A stretch of 64,000 nt of DNA from Actinomycetes bacterium. GTDB taxonomy: Bacteria; Actinomycetota; Acidimicrobiia; Acidimicrobiales; JABEUL01. Shown here one piece after another: positions 44,345 to 53,741 of this stretch. The position numbers and the translations under genes were made by a program. Position 1 is the first letter of the stretch. Every line of letters starts with the position of its first letter. The notes under the pieces are model-generated. The model was given only the letters and a program-made list of their open reading frames with translations, made no database searches and had not been told where the DNA came from. The DNA is taken from assembly GCA_021852345.1 (NCBI GenBank), contig JAJZNL010000056.1, forward strand, positions 62,001 through 126,000. The letters are read 5' to 3'.

Positions 44345-45317
44345 TTAACCTTCCGTTACTTTTGGTTGATTTGCTTTTAGATTTAATATAGTCTTTAAGA
44401 TATTTTTTCAATCTTTCCCTTACAAACTCTGGCTCTATAACCTCTATACCGTCACCGAAACCTAAAATTTGGCTATAAAAATATTCGGATTCAACTGCTT
44501 CAAATTCAACTTTAAGTCGATTCGAATCATGGCTCAAAATTAAATCTTGTCCAAATTCAGATATTATTGAATCCGCAAGAGTCTCATCGACGTAGCACTT
44601 AACCGATATTTTTTCTGAATCTATATCAGTAAAAAACATCAAATTTTCAGTTTGTATGGACTTTTCATCCAATAACCTCAATTCGGCTTTAGTTAATTTA
44701 AATTTAGATATAGCGGAATCGCTTATTCTGTCCACCTTAAAAAACTTAATTTGTCCTGAAGGTACTTCGCTGGCAATAAAATACCAAGCACCGTTTTTAA
44801 AGAGGACTCTAAGAGGAAGCACCTCTCGTACTTTTCCGGAGTATTTAAAAACAAACTTTTTCTTCTGGCGTACTGCGCCGTAAATTTGAGCTATGTTGGA
44901 ATCCAATCTGACCACTGAAGAAACGTCAAGCAGCTTAAATGGCGTTATATTACCGCCTTTTATATCAGCGTCGTTATATTGGGTTACAAATTCTCCAGTT
45001 TTAACCATATTTAGAGCAAACGCAATTAATTTTGACTCCTCAACTGTCAAAATTAAATTGCTTAAGTCACTCCTGTGGTCTTGAAGTTCGTAGCCAAACT
45101 TCTCAACGGTATCTACCGGAACAGTCTTTAACTCAAAGCCAAAGTCCCTAAGAGCTTGCTTATCGCGCATGAATACCTGCCTGCAGGTATTAAATGAGTT
45201 ATCGTAGCTTGGGTAACCGTCCACCAAAGAGGTAACTTGTTTCAGTGTTAACGGAGTTTTTGCTTCTTTAAAGCAAAGCAACAGATTAGTTATGCGTTCA
45301 ATTGAATCGCTTTTCAT
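44331..45317 (-). CDS. pafB: WYL-domain transcriptional regulator, PafB type
   Basis: The 328-aa partner of PafC. N-terminal winged helix: ERITNLLLCFKEAKTPLTLK and FMRDKQALRDFGFELK. Helical middle, then WYL-like strands with NGAWYFIASEVPSGQIKFFK and the C-terminal WCX-like domain (VEFEAVESEYFYSQILGFGD). WYL domains sense nucleic acid or nucleotides; single-stranded DNA has been proposed to trigger PafBC. Orders of size and tandem overlap favour PafB/PafC over defence-island WYL repressors. No Pup-proteasome genes are in the window. Confidence 0.83.
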   Translation of the reverse strand: MKSDSIERITNLLLCFKEAKTPLTLKQVTSLVDGYPSYDNSFNTCRQVFMRDKQALRDFGFELKTVPVDTVEKFGYELQDHRSDLSNLILTVEESKLIAFALNMVKTGEFVTQYNDADIKGGNITPFKLLDVSSVVRLDSNIAQIYGAVRQKKKFVFKYSGKVREVLPLRVLFKNGAWYFIASEVPSGQIKFFKVDRISDSAISKFKLTKAELRLLDEKSIQTENLMFFTDIDSEKISVKCYVDETLADSIISEFGQDLILSHDSNRLKVEFEAVESEYFYSQILGFGDGIEVIEPEFVRERLKKYLKDYIKSKSKSTKSNGRLNAGK

Positions 45318-45401
45318 GCCATAGGAAACCGATCAAAACTATATTGACAAAACTAAGTTAAACATCTACTTATAAGCTGACCATGTTTTTGAAGACTTAG
45401 C

Positions 45402-45725
45402 TTATTCTCTCGGTCCCAAAACACGGTTGATCTCTTCTAAAGAAATTTCAGTAGTATTGGACTCACTACAGCGAGTACAAGGATCCTTGTGAATAAATGA
45501 TTTCAACAACCGCGTACCAGACTCATTAAGTTGGACAACAAAAGATTTGCTCGACTCGTCAACATTAAGCCCGAAATAGGGACGCCAGTCGGTTGACACA
45601 TCCTCGGTTTCACCGGATAAATTTCGGATACGACGCTTGAACTCCATTGTCTGTGTATCAAATATCCAAACCGAGTTGCAAGACTCTATGGAAGTAACGT
45701 CATTTTTTGATTCATCTGATTCCAT
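45402..45725 (-). CDS. Hypothetical protein with CxxC pair
   Basis: Not recognised. The 107-aa acidic protein starts at ATG 45725 after GGGAGAAGTT, a good ribosome site. It has a beta-rich middle (VWIFDTQTMEFKRRIRNLSG and WRPYFGLNV) and a CTRC pair near residue 83. No signal or membrane segment. It lies 84 bp before pafB on the same strand and may be co-transcribed with it. Confidence 0.6.
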   Translation of the reverse strand: MESDESKNDVTSIESCNSVWIFDTQTMEFKRRIRNLSGETEDVSTDWRPYFGLNVDESSKSFVVQLNESGTRLLKSFIHKDPCTRCSESNTTEISLEEINRVLGPRE

Positions 45726-45872
45726 AACTTCTCCCGCAAATAGTTTCCAACCAATACAGTTGGCTTAATAGCACTTTATATTGTGTATCTATTAAATGCT
45801 AAGCATCTTATATTACACAAGTATTTTAAATCACAATGTATCTTAAATGTTATATGTATCTTAGTTGTTATA

Positions 45873-46499
45873 TTAAATGGCCAAGTGGCCGCTTGCATGC
45901 AAAAGAATAAGCAACACCGTTAGTACTACCATCCCCGCAAAAGCAATGTAGGGAAGCGACTCCGACAGTACATTATTGTGGTCATCCACCAAACCCTGGC
46001 TTCCAGCAAACTCTTTTGCAACCACTGACAATTTTTGAGCCAAGACCTTAGCATCTTGCCCACGTAGTCTGAACTGATGAGACCTTCTAGCAGTAGCGAC
46101 TACCATCGAAGCGGCAACGGGATCCACCGGTGAATAGCGGTAATCTTCAACATATATATCTAACAGAGAATCCCAAGGCAGCAGCTTAACCAGATCCCCC
46201 GAGGTTTTAAGAATGTTCAAACCGTTGGAGTCAAACTCGATATTCAATCCAGGAATTTCAACAATACCAACATCACCTTGCGTGAGCAAAGATACATTAG
46301 ATATTTGCAAACCGGAATCGTTAACGCCTTCTGGTTGTGCGGTCGTTTGGAATGCTTCTTCATGAGACATCGTAGATGAACCGCCCGACAAGTTTGAAGA
46401 CGGAGGAATAGCAGCCGGTTGAGGGATTGCGGAATTAGGAGGGCCGCCTAAACCACCGGGATTCTGACCCGTTACAGGATTTTGCATATTATCTGTCAT
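45873..46499 (-). CDS. Hypothetical protein with C-terminal membrane anchor
   Basis: Not recognised. The 208-aa protein has a Pro/Gly/Ser-rich disordered N-terminus (about 1-65), a possible PH-like domain (about 70-165) containing NIEFDSNGLNILKTS, LLPWDSLLDIYVEDYR and ATARRSHQFRLRG, and one C-terminal hydrophobic helix (about 183-203) with almost nothing after it, i.e. tail-anchored. AAGGAG lies 9 nt before the ATG. It is divergent from pilT across a 609-bp gap. Confidence 0.65.
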   Translation of the reverse strand: MTDNMQNPVTGQNPGGLGGPPNSAIPQPAAIPPSSNLSGGSSTMSHEEAFQTTAQPEGVNDSGLQISNVSLLTQGDVGIVEIPGLNIEFDSNGLNILKTSGDLVKLLPWDSLLDIYVEDYRYSPVDPVAASMVVATARRSHQFRLRGQDAKVLAQKLSVVAKEFAGSQGLVDDHNNVLSESLPYIAFAGMVVLTVLLILLHASGHLAI

Positions 46500-47108
46500 T
46501 AAAATCGACTCCTTAAATCAATCCTACCAATAAAACCATAATAGTTCAACAATTTATTACCATAATTTAAACCTATAAAATCGCCACATTTTATTCACCA
46601 CCCTTTACAGTCGGCACATTACTACTCTAAACTTAATATGATGGAGGCACTTGATCTAAAAATTAAGTAATTATTAAGTATATAAACTATACCAATACCA
46701 CATGTTTTGTCAAAATATCGCCCGAAAATTGGAAAATTTAGTTAAATAATCACTTTCAGCTTTACTGATTGGGAAAATAATTATAAAATTTATATTAATG
46801 CGTTGGTTTAAAAATCATAATGTCCGACTCTTCTAGTTAAAGCTTAATTTAACTAGAAGAATTGCAATATTTTATTATGCTTTTAAAACCCACACAGTTT
46901 AGCATTTAAACGATTGAATTAATCTAAGCAGAGAGATATATAGGATTTTTTAAATAACCAGACAAATTAAAACTTTTGATAATTTGCCAAAACTTTTAGA
47001 CAAAATAAAGTTGCAGGCTAAGATCAGAATTTACGGACATAATTATTTATCAATTTAAAAATACTGAAACTTTGGAAACACAAATAATATAAAACTGAGA
47101 GGTTGTAG
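46500..47108. other. 609-bp divergent spacer with a perfect 13-bp inverted repeat
   Basis: A long AT-rich gap between two divergent starts. TCTTCTAGTTAAA (46829-46841) and TTTAACTAGAAGA (46848-46860) form a perfect 13-bp stem with 6-nt loop. Neither flanking gene ends here, so it does not terminate a known gene. It could end an unannotated small RNA or be an operator. I see no reading frame worth calling. Confidence 0.6.
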
Positions 47109-48215
47109 ATGGAAAAGACAGATTTAGACAGACTCTTAACACTTTTGGCCGACCTGGACGGATCGGACCTTCATTTAAAAGTCGGTTCGGAACCACGTAT
47201 CAGAGTTAACGGTGACTTAAGAAAGATTCCTGGAGAAGAACCACTGAGACCAACGGATACTTCAGCCGTCGCCGAAGCAATTATGCACCCCGATATTGCC
47301 ATTAAGTTTCATCAAGACCACGAAGCCGACTTTGCTTACGGAGTATCTGGCTTAGGTAGATTCAGAGTAAATGCATTTAGACAGCGAGGATCTGTAGGAA
47401 TGGTTTTCAGACGAGTTCGTCACACCGTTACTACGGTGGAAGACCTCGGACTGCCAGATGCAATAACTCAACTTTCGAATGAACAAAGAGGGTTGATCTT
47501 GGTAACGGGACCAACTGGAAGCGGTAAAACCACAACTTTGGCGGCAATGATCGATCACATAAACAAAACCCGTGAATGCCACATTATAACTATCGAAGAC
47601 CCCATTGAAGTTCTTCATCGCGACGAACTTGCCGCAATTAATCAGCGTGAGGTAGGTTTTGACACTTTAAGCTTCTTAAATGCCCTCAGGGCCAGCCTTC
47701 GTGAAGACCCTGACGTCATCCTAATCGGTGAGATGCGTGACGTAGAAACCGTGCAGACAGCCTTGACCGCTGCTGAAACCGGTCACTTAGTTTTATCGAC
47801 ATTGCATACAATAGATGCAACCGAAACGATTAACCGTGTGATTGACTTTTTCCCGAGCTCACAGCAGCATCAGGTTAGAGTAACCCTTGCAGGAGCTCTG
47901 AAAGGAACGGTATGTCAAAGATTGGTTCCTACGCAAGACGGAAAAGGTCGAGTCCCCGCCGTAGAGGTAATGGTTGTAAACGGAAGAATTCAAAACTGCA
48001 TTATTGATCCCGATAAGACAGGTGAAATTGTCGAAATTATTCGAGAAGGCGACTACTACGGTATGATGACATTTGACCAAAGTTTGGCGGATTTGTTTGA
48101 AGACGGAGTGATAGATCTGAGATCGGCGATGATGGCTGCATCCAACTCGCACGACTTGAGGGTTTTGTTACAGAACCGAGGTCTGCTTGCCGTAGGTCAA
48201 ACCTACCAAAATTAA
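47109..48215 (+). CDS. pilT: PilT-type pilus retraction ATPase (standalone)
   Basis: This 368-aa protein has ordinary PilT length: SDLHLKVGSEPRIRVNGDLR, Walker A GPTGSGKTTTLAAM, Walker B DPDVILIGEMRD, His box ETGHLVLSTLHT and DATETINRVIDFFP. It powers pilus disassembly and twitching. AGAGG precedes the ATG by 7 nt. It lies outside the pilus cluster, 26 kb from pilB, and is a paralogue of the longer PilT at 16534-18360, lacking the N-terminal MshEN-like domain and Pro-rich linker of that protein. Confidence 0.94.
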   Translation: MEKTDLDRLLTLLADLDGSDLHLKVGSEPRIRVNGDLRKIPGEEPLRPTDTSAVAEAIMHPDIAIKFHQDHEADFAYGVSGLGRFRVNAFRQRGSVGMVFRRVRHTVTTVEDLGLPDAITQLSNEQRGLILVTGPTGSGKTTTLAAMIDHINKTRECHIITIEDPIEVLHRDELAAINQREVGFDTLSFLNALRASLREDPDVILIGEMRDVETVQTALTAAETGHLVLSTLHTIDATETINRVIDFFPSSQQHQVRVTLAGALKGTVCQRLVPTQDGKGRVPAVEVMVVNGRIQNCIIDPDKTGEIVEIIREGDYYGMMTFDQSLADLFEDGVIDLRSAMMAASNSHDLRVLLQNRGLLAVGQTYQN

Positions 48216-48323
48216 ATATTTTTTGCGATCGACTCTGTCGGTACGATTGAATTCCTTAACGGCTAAACTCTAATACTTAGATTGATACTTCATGTAAATT
48301 GTTTAATTGAATAGGCCATAAAG

Positions 48324-48941
48324 ATGACTGACGGCGAAAATATCGAAAAAAATAACAACATTAGCGGCGCTGGAAGCGTATGGGATGAACGCTATGCCAA
48401 CAACCCGTGGCCAACGGAGCCAAATGAATCACTAGTTGAATTAGCGCAATCGCTTTGGCCGAAAAAGGCTATCGATTTCGGATGCGGCACGGGAAGAAAC
48501 AGTATCTATCTTGCAAGTTTGGGCTGGGACGTAACAGGAGTGGACGGATCCATAGTTGGTTTAGAAATTGCACAACAGAAAGCCAAAGAAAATAATCTTA
48601 AACTCACAACTATTCATGGCGACTTAACTGATTTTGTCCCGAAGGAAAACTATTACGATCTAGCGGTGATGAGTTATATACATTTTGACAAACAGACCCT
48701 AAAGGCCGTCGTCACCAAGACAGTGTCTTCGCTTGCAGCGGGTGGATATCTTTATATAGTGGGGCACCATGTGAGTGACTTAGGTAAAACGGGTCCGCCG
48801 AGTCCAGAACTTCTTTACGAACTAAAAGACCTCGACAACGTAGATAAAATTAACGTAATTACCCTAGCCGAGATAAAAAAGGATTACGAGGACGGCACTT
48901 TTAACACCGACGTATTACTTATCGGCACAAAAATCGGTTAA
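48324..48941 (+). CDS. Class I SAM-dependent methyltransferase
   Basis: The 205-aa protein resembles TehB/thiopurine-methyltransferase-like proteins: WDERYANNPWPTEPNESLVE, SAM motif IDFGCGTGRNSIYLASLGW, acidic motif GVDGS and DLAVMSYIHF. The substrate is unknown. It follows pilT by 108 bp on the same strand and converges with the prepilin peptidase gene. Confidence 0.85.
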   Translation: MTDGENIEKNNNISGAGSVWDERYANNPWPTEPNESLVELAQSLWPKKAIDFGCGTGRNSIYLASLGWDVTGVDGSIVGLEIAQQKAKENNLKLTTIHGDLTDFVPKENYYDLAVMSYIHFDKQTLKAVVTKTVSSLAAGGYLYIVGHHVSDLGKTGPPSPELLYELKDLDNVDKINVITLAEIKKDYEDGTFNTDVLLIGTKIG

Positions 48942-48969
48942 ACATATTTAAAGCCGCGACGGTTGTCGC

Positions 48970-49752
48970 CTACCTTAGCCAAACCGGAAACGCCAAAGTC
49001 AAAAAGACCGAGCCTAAAGCGCCAATTGACAAAAACGGACCAAAGGGGATCTTATCTTTCATCTTTTTCACTCCGAATGCCAGCAAACCCAAAGTCAAAA
49101 ACCCTCCCACGACGATTCCAAGTGCAAATCCCAATATTGCAAACTTCCAACTAAACCATCCTAGAAATAGACTCTGCACTGCTATAAGTCTCACATCCCC
49201 CAAACCGATAGACCCTGGGGGAAGTATCAAAAAGAAGACAAAAAGTAAAACGGCAGCAATTGCACCAACTATCGCCGCCATTAAAAGCCGCTTATAGTCA
49301 TGGGTATTAAACGAAGCCAATGCCAACAAAATTAAACCGAAAACTGCGGTTGGATATAAAATCTTAGTCGGCAATTTCATGTATTTTAAATCGATGACCG
49401 ATGTTGACAAAGTTGCTGCAGCCAATAAACAGATTGCCGGCGTTACCGATAACGGCTTAATAAAATACACAATGCAAAAAAACAATGCCGCCGTAATTAA
49501 TTCAACCAGCGGATACTGGAAGCTAATTGCTTTTTTGCAATTACGGCATTCGCCTTTTAATATCAACCAAGAAATGACCGGAATATTGTCATAAGCCTTA
49601 ATCGGTGTCTTGCAACTGGGACAAAGTGATCTTGGCTTAGCCAAAGACATCTGGTTTGGAACTCTATATATAACAACATTAAGAAAAGATCCCAAAAGCA
49701 ATCCAAAAACAGCGGCGACTATAGCCCAAAATTCAACTGGTAAGTGTTTCAT
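48970..49752 (-). CDS. pilD: Prepilin peptidase (type IV leader peptidase)
   Basis: This 260-aa polytopic aspartic peptidase cleaves and N-methylates prepilins. Residues 12-32 are the GLLLGSFLNVVIYR region. The methylase part has two Cys pairs, LCPSCKTPI and CRNCKKAI. The catalytic aspartates are in STSVIDLKYMKLP and GLGDVRLI. About eight membrane segments. It should process the two pilins at 10.8-12.5 kb, although it is far from them. Confidence 0.95.
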   Translation of the reverse strand: MKHLPVEFWAIVAAVFGLLLGSFLNVVIYRVPNQMSLAKPRSLCPSCKTPIKAYDNIPVISWLILKGECRNCKKAISFQYPLVELITAALFFCIVYFIKPLSVTPAICLLAAATLSTSVIDLKYMKLPTKILYPTAVFGLILLALASFNTHDYKRLLMAAIVGAIAAVLLFVFFLILPPGSIGLGDVRLIAVQSLFLGWFSWKFAILGFALGIVVGGFLTLGLLAFGVKKMKDKIPFGPFLSIGALGSVFLTLAFPVWLR

Positions 49753-50143
49753 AGTTACTTAATATCATAGAATACTTTAGGCGTTGTTGTTCAAATCCTG
49801 GTTATAATTAGACTATCGGTCGAGCTAATACCCATTAAATTCCATTAAGAGCAATATTGTGAAACTTCATCAACATTAAGTTGCCACATGGATTCAATAT
49901 CCGTGTTAATTCAATATCCGTACTGCATGATCATCGGTTTAGATTAATTCAATTGCAACTGGCATTTTATCAATTAGATATTGCACTTACACTTGGACTC
50001 AGAATATAGAACTCAGAACTTTTAACTTTAAGAATATAATTAAATAGTAGTAAATGAATTCAATTAAATGAATTTTTTCTTACAGCATCGTCCAGCGTCA
50101 ACGGCATCGATCGGCGTCGGTTCACAGATATCGGATAACAATA
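49753..50143. other. 391-bp spacer with a short direct repeat
   Basis: Between divergent pilD and the glycosyltransferase. ATTCAATATCCGT occurs at 49892-49904 and 49909-49921 (17-bp period). No RNA, ORF or clear promoter was recognised in the rest. Confidence 0.55.
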
Positions 50144-51064
50144 TTGTCACAGCATCTACAACTTAAATTAAATGACGGCCAAAAGCATATAGATGTCACA
50201 ATTGTTTCCTACAATAACAGTGATACCATTCAAGAATGCATAGCCTCCGTGAGACATTTAGGAAATGTCGACAAAATTATTGTTGTAGACCACGGCTCTG
50301 ACGACACCGCAAAGCAAGCTACATTACTTGGGGCTGAGGCAATTCAAGATCCAACAAACCCCGGGTACGGACAGGGACAGAACCATGCCGTAAAATTATG
50401 CAAAAACAGCTTTATTTTACTTTTGAACCCAGATGCCAAAATAGTCCCAGATGCAATTCTTCAAGGTTTGGAATATCTAACCAAACATGACAACGTTGCA
50501 GCCATACAGGGAATAATAAAGAGTTTTGATGAAACCGTGATCGAGCGTAGCCATGGCAATAACATCGGATTGATACATCTATACGGCAGAGCGCTAGGTC
50601 TCAAACGACTTTTAAAATACAGGTTTATAAGACGTATCTTTTCAAACAACAATCTTTTAAAAGACCATGTCAACCGTATTCCCACAGAACCGGTCAAGAC
50701 GGAGGCCTTGGGGTTCGTTGCCGTTTTAATGAGACAAGCGGCTTTTGAATCGGTCGGAGGCTTTGATCGAAGTTTTTTCATGTATGGCGAAGATATGGAT
50801 CTTTGCAAAAGACTGACGAATAAAGGCTATGAGTTAGTATCGCTTCCCACCCTATGGGCTTTACACCTCGGACAGTATTCGTCTGGTTCCAACTTTAACA
50901 CCGAACTTCTTTGGTGGCAAGGTACACTTCGTTATGCCTACAAATGGTGGAGTACTCGCGATAAACTCCTACTGAAAGTGGCTCAAGTAATTGAATTCTT
51001 AAAACTATCGATTAAAAAACCCTCTGAGATAAAAACTATTTATCGACACCTATTTTTAAATTAG
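50144..51064 (+). CDS. GT2-family glycosyltransferase (rhamnosyltransferase-like)
   Basis: The 306-aa GT-A enzyme has IDVTIVSYNNSDTIQECIAS, IIVVDHGSDDT, NPGYGQGQNHAVKL, DxD-type LLLNPDAKIV and the late FFMYGEDMDLCKRLTNKGY, typical of dTDP-rhamnose:glycan transferases. The start is a TTG at 50144; no ATG or GTG is available between it and the in-frame stop at 50069-50071. It acts in cell-envelope glycan synthesis; donor and acceptor are not proven. No sugar-nucleotide genes are adjacent. Confidence 0.86.
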   Translation: MSQHLQLKLNDGQKHIDVTIVSYNNSDTIQECIASVRHLGNVDKIIVVDHGSDDTAKQATLLGAEAIQDPTNPGYGQGQNHAVKLCKNSFILLLNPDAKIVPDAILQGLEYLTKHDNVAAIQGIIKSFDETVIERSHGNNIGLIHLYGRALGLKRLLKYRFIRRIFSNNNLLKDHVNRIPTEPVKTEALGFVAVLMRQAAFESVGGFDRSFFMYGEDMDLCKRLTNKGYELVSLPTLWALHLGQYSSGSNFNTELLWWQGTLRYAYKWWSTRDKLLLKVAQVIEFLKLSIKKPSEIKTIYRHLFLN

Positions 51065-51091
51065 ACAAATTTTTAAAACGTAAACTTAAAT

Positions 51092-51775
51092 TCAAACGGG
51101 TACGATTAACTGTTCATTATTATTTGCGGGACTATTGACTAAAGTTGAGACTTTGTAAAAATCCAAAACACCGGGATCAATCGGACTTACGAGTTGATCA
51201 TAATCGTAGTTGTTAAGCTCCCCGTTTGTCAACCATTTGTCAATATGCTCCTCCCTTAAAATCACAGGCATTCGCGAATGAATACCGCTAAGACCTTCAT
51301 TTGCCTTGCAGGTTAAAATTGCAAACGAATGCTGTGGCATTAAAGTATCAGAGACCTCAGTTTTTTCATATATACCGGCTGCGGCAATCGGTAATTTATC
51401 CTTGCGTCTAAAGTAATACGGTATTTTAATTTTGCTTGTGACATCCTTAGACCATTCATAATAACCATCCATGAAAACTACGCATCGAGTATTCTTAACC
51501 GCCGTAGCAAAGAACTTCTTCTCAAAGGCGGTCTCAGAAACAGCGTTTATCATCGGTTTAACAGAATTTAATTTAACAGCCCACTTAGGCAGAAACCCCC
51601 ACTTAAAACAGTCCAGCTTGTAAGTTTGTCTCTCATTTACAACAACCATCGCCGAAGATGACGGTGTGATATTGTAGCTGGGCTTAAAGATCTGCGCTGA
51701 GCCTGTAACTTCTGAAATATTGTAAATTTCAGCTAATAAAGATGCCGGACTGAATTGTACAAACCTTCCGCACAT
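51092..51775 (-). CDS. SRAP-domain protein (YedK/HMCES type), abasic-site protein
   Basis: This 227-aa protein covalently shields abasic sites in single-stranded DNA through the N-terminal Cys exposed after Met removal. It begins MCGRF (Cys2) and has PSYNITPSSSAMVV, FKWGFLPKWA, INAVSETAFEKKFF with the catalytic Glu, CVVFMDGYYEWS and HSRMPVIL with the catalytic His. Length is typical. It lies 29 bp after the acyl-CoA ligase on the same strand and thematically joins PafBC and AddAB. Confidence 0.94.
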   Translation of the reverse strand: MCGRFVQFSPASLLAEIYNISEVTGSAQIFKPSYNITPSSSAMVVVNERQTYKLDCFKWGFLPKWAVKLNSVKPMINAVSETAFEKKFFATAVKNTRCVVFMDGYYEWSKDVTSKIKIPYYFRRKDKLPIAAAGIYEKTEVSDTLMPQHSFAILTCKANEGLSGIHSRMPVILREEHIDKWLTNGELNNYDYDQLVSPIDPGVLDFYKVSTLVNSPANNNEQLIVPV

Positions 51776-51804
51776 ATCATTATTTACTCACATTAAAACA
51801 GATA

Positions 51805-53517
51805 TTAATTTTTTAGCGAATCTATGAATCGTTGCCGAAGTTCTCGCTTTAGAAACTTTCCGGCAGCATTTCTAGGCAATGGCTCTTTGCTGAAACTTAC
51901 ATGCTCGGGTACTTTAAATTTTGCTAATCTTTGCCCTACGAACGCTTTAATCTTTTCTTCGGATATCTCAGCTCCGTCTTTTAAGACAATGGTAGCTACA
52001 AGTTCTTCGCCCAATCGCTCGTCGGGTATGCCAAATACTACGGCCTCGTAGATCTCAGGAATTTCATATAAAGCTGCTTCAACTTCCACGCAATAGATGT
52101 TTTCACCCCCGCGCAGAACCATGTCTTTAACACGATCTACGACATAAATATACTTCTCGTCATCCAAATATCCCAAATCACCTGATTTAAGCCATCCGTC
52201 ATGAATCACTTCGGCAGTATACTTATCGTCTTTCCAGTAGCCGTTAATTAAATTCGGTCCGTAAAACTCAATTTCTCCGACTTTATTGTTTTCAAGCTCG
52301 TTTCCATTATCGTCAACGACTCTGACTTTCATAAATGGCACCACTCTGCCGGCGCTGGTAGGTTTGGCAAGATAGTCGTCACCACCGTTTTGTGGACCGT
52401 ATGCGTTAGTCTCGGTCATTCCATAACCTATTTGAGGTCTGCCGTGCGAAAATTTGGAATCGATCTGCTTGACCAACTCAGGAGCAGCCGGTGCACCGCC
52501 GCCGCTGATATTTTTAAGAGACGATGTGTCGTACTTTGAAAAGTTTGGACTCTCTAATAGATCATGAGCCATAGTCGGTACGCCTACAAAGATCGTAACC
52601 TTTTCTCTTTCAATAAGCTGAAGAGCTCTCTCGGGATCCCACTTATACATCATTACTAAACGATTTCCCGTCGTAAAACTTCCCAACATAACGGGAACCA
52701 GCCCCGTAACGTGAAATAGCGGAACTACCAAAATAAAGGTATTGGGTCCGTTTATATCTTCGTCTTCTTTGTCTTTGGGTTTTCTTGCCGCATCGACTGC
52801 GCCCTTTAATCCAAATCCGAGAAGGCCGTGCAATACCGCACGGTGGGTCGAAATCGCTCCTTTAGGCTTTCCGGTGGTGCCAGAGGTAAATAGCATAGTA
52901 GCGATATCTTCAGTATCGATATCAACCGTAGGCATTGCTTTGCCGAGCTCTAACTCTTTATCGTAAAGATAAATTTGCTTATTTTTAAACTCATCGGTGC
53001 TGTCATGGCGAACTATAATCATCTTTGTTTCGTCAGATTTTATAATATTGTCTATTCTTTTAGCCCGTTCAAAATCTGCAATAATAAGCTTTGATTCAGA
53101 CAGTTCAATTCCGTATTCAAGTTCATCTTCGGTCCACCAGGCGTTAAGTAGACAAGCAACAGCCCCCAAAGAAACTACCGCAAAAAATGTAACTATCCAT
53201 TCGGGATAGTTTCTCATTGCAATAGCGACATTGTCACCTTTTTTAAGGTTAAATTTTTCAGACAGCATATAAGCCGTTGAATCCACTTTGTCTACCAGTT
53301 CTTTATAGGTATACCTTTCATCTTCGTATATTATGGCCTCGGCATCACCTCGCAGGCGTCCTATATCAAAGAGTTGTCGCAATGATTGCGGGCAGTATTT
53401 AAAGACGGTGTATTGCAGTCCGTTGATAGTTTTATCCTCGAGTTCATATAATGTTCCCGGTCCGGATGCTATTTTTACTGCTTCATCAAAGCTTATTGGG
53501 GTATTAATTTCAGACAT
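51805..53517 (-). CDS. Acyl-CoA synthetase (long/medium-chain fatty acid-CoA ligase)
   Basis: The 570-aa adenylate-forming enzyme activates a carboxylic acid with ATP and CoA. It has A3 TMLFTSGTTGKPKGAIS, A5 YGMTETNAYG, A7/A8 DGWLKSGDLGYLDD and VDRVKDMVLRGGENIY, and the C-terminal lysine in LPRNAAGKFLKRELRQ. Length is normal. AAGG lies 6 nt before the ATG. Chain length is not determined; the acyl-CoA dehydrogenase at 62.1-63.3 kb may be part of the same catabolic theme. Confidence 0.92.
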   Translation of the reverse strand: MSEINTPISFDEAVKIASGPGTLYELEDKTINGLQYTVFKYCPQSLRQLFDIGRLRGDAEAIIYEDERYTYKELVDKVDSTAYMLSEKFNLKKGDNVAIAMRNYPEWIVTFFAVVSLGAVACLLNAWWTEDELEYGIELSESKLIIADFERAKRIDNIIKSDETKMIIVRHDSTDEFKNKQIYLYDKELELGKAMPTVDIDTEDIATMLFTSGTTGKPKGAISTHRAVLHGLLGFGLKGAVDAARKPKDKEDEDINGPNTFILVVPLFHVTGLVPVMLGSFTTGNRLVMMYKWDPERALQLIEREKVTIFVGVPTMAHDLLESPNFSKYDTSSLKNISGGGAPAAPELVKQIDSKFSHGRPQIGYGMTETNAYGPQNGGDDYLAKPTSAGRVVPFMKVRVVDDNGNELENNKVGEIEFYGPNLINGYWKDDKYTAEVIHDGWLKSGDLGYLDDEKYIYVVDRVKDMVLRGGENIYCVEVEAALYEIPEIYEAVVFGIPDERLGEELVATIVLKDGAEISEEKIKAFVGQRLAKFKVPEHVSFSKEPLPRNAAGKFLKRELRQRFIDSLKN

Positions 53518-53641
53518 ATATAACCTTACAAAACGTAAATAAATTAATTAATAAAACCGCACGAACACTGTTTTTGTGCCAGATACTACTTTTGTGTGCC
53601 TTACGACGCTAATACGCAGACGTCACATCAGATGAGCACAG

Positions 53642-53663
53642 AGTGAATAAACAGTGAATAAAT
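53642..53663. repeat. 11-bp tandem duplication
   Basis: AGTGAATAAAC followed by AGTGAATAAAT, 10 of 11 identical, upstream of the acyl-CoA ligase in the 297-bp spacer to the zinc-ribbon gene. Confidence 0.65.
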
Positions 53664-53741
53664 AAAGTGCTAATATAAAAATTTTACTACTAAAAATATA
53701 GTTATATTAAAATACTCGACATAATGGCAGATATAAAATTG

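Noticed and set aside
41408..45317. Relaxase region considered as an integrated conjugative or mobilisable element
   Set aside because: No T4SS, coupling protein, integrase, att repeats or tRNA target was found, and base composition looks like the rest of the window.
43244..45317. Tandem WYL proteins considered as defence-island repressors (BrxR/CapW type)
   Set aside because: Tandem 14-nt overlap, two different WYL proteins and normal PafB/PafC lengths fit the DNA-damage pair, and no defence effector is adjacent.
45402..46499. Pair of small genes considered as a toxin-antitoxin system
   Set aside because: They are 147 bp apart, lengths and folds do not match known toxin or antitoxin families, and one is membrane-anchored.
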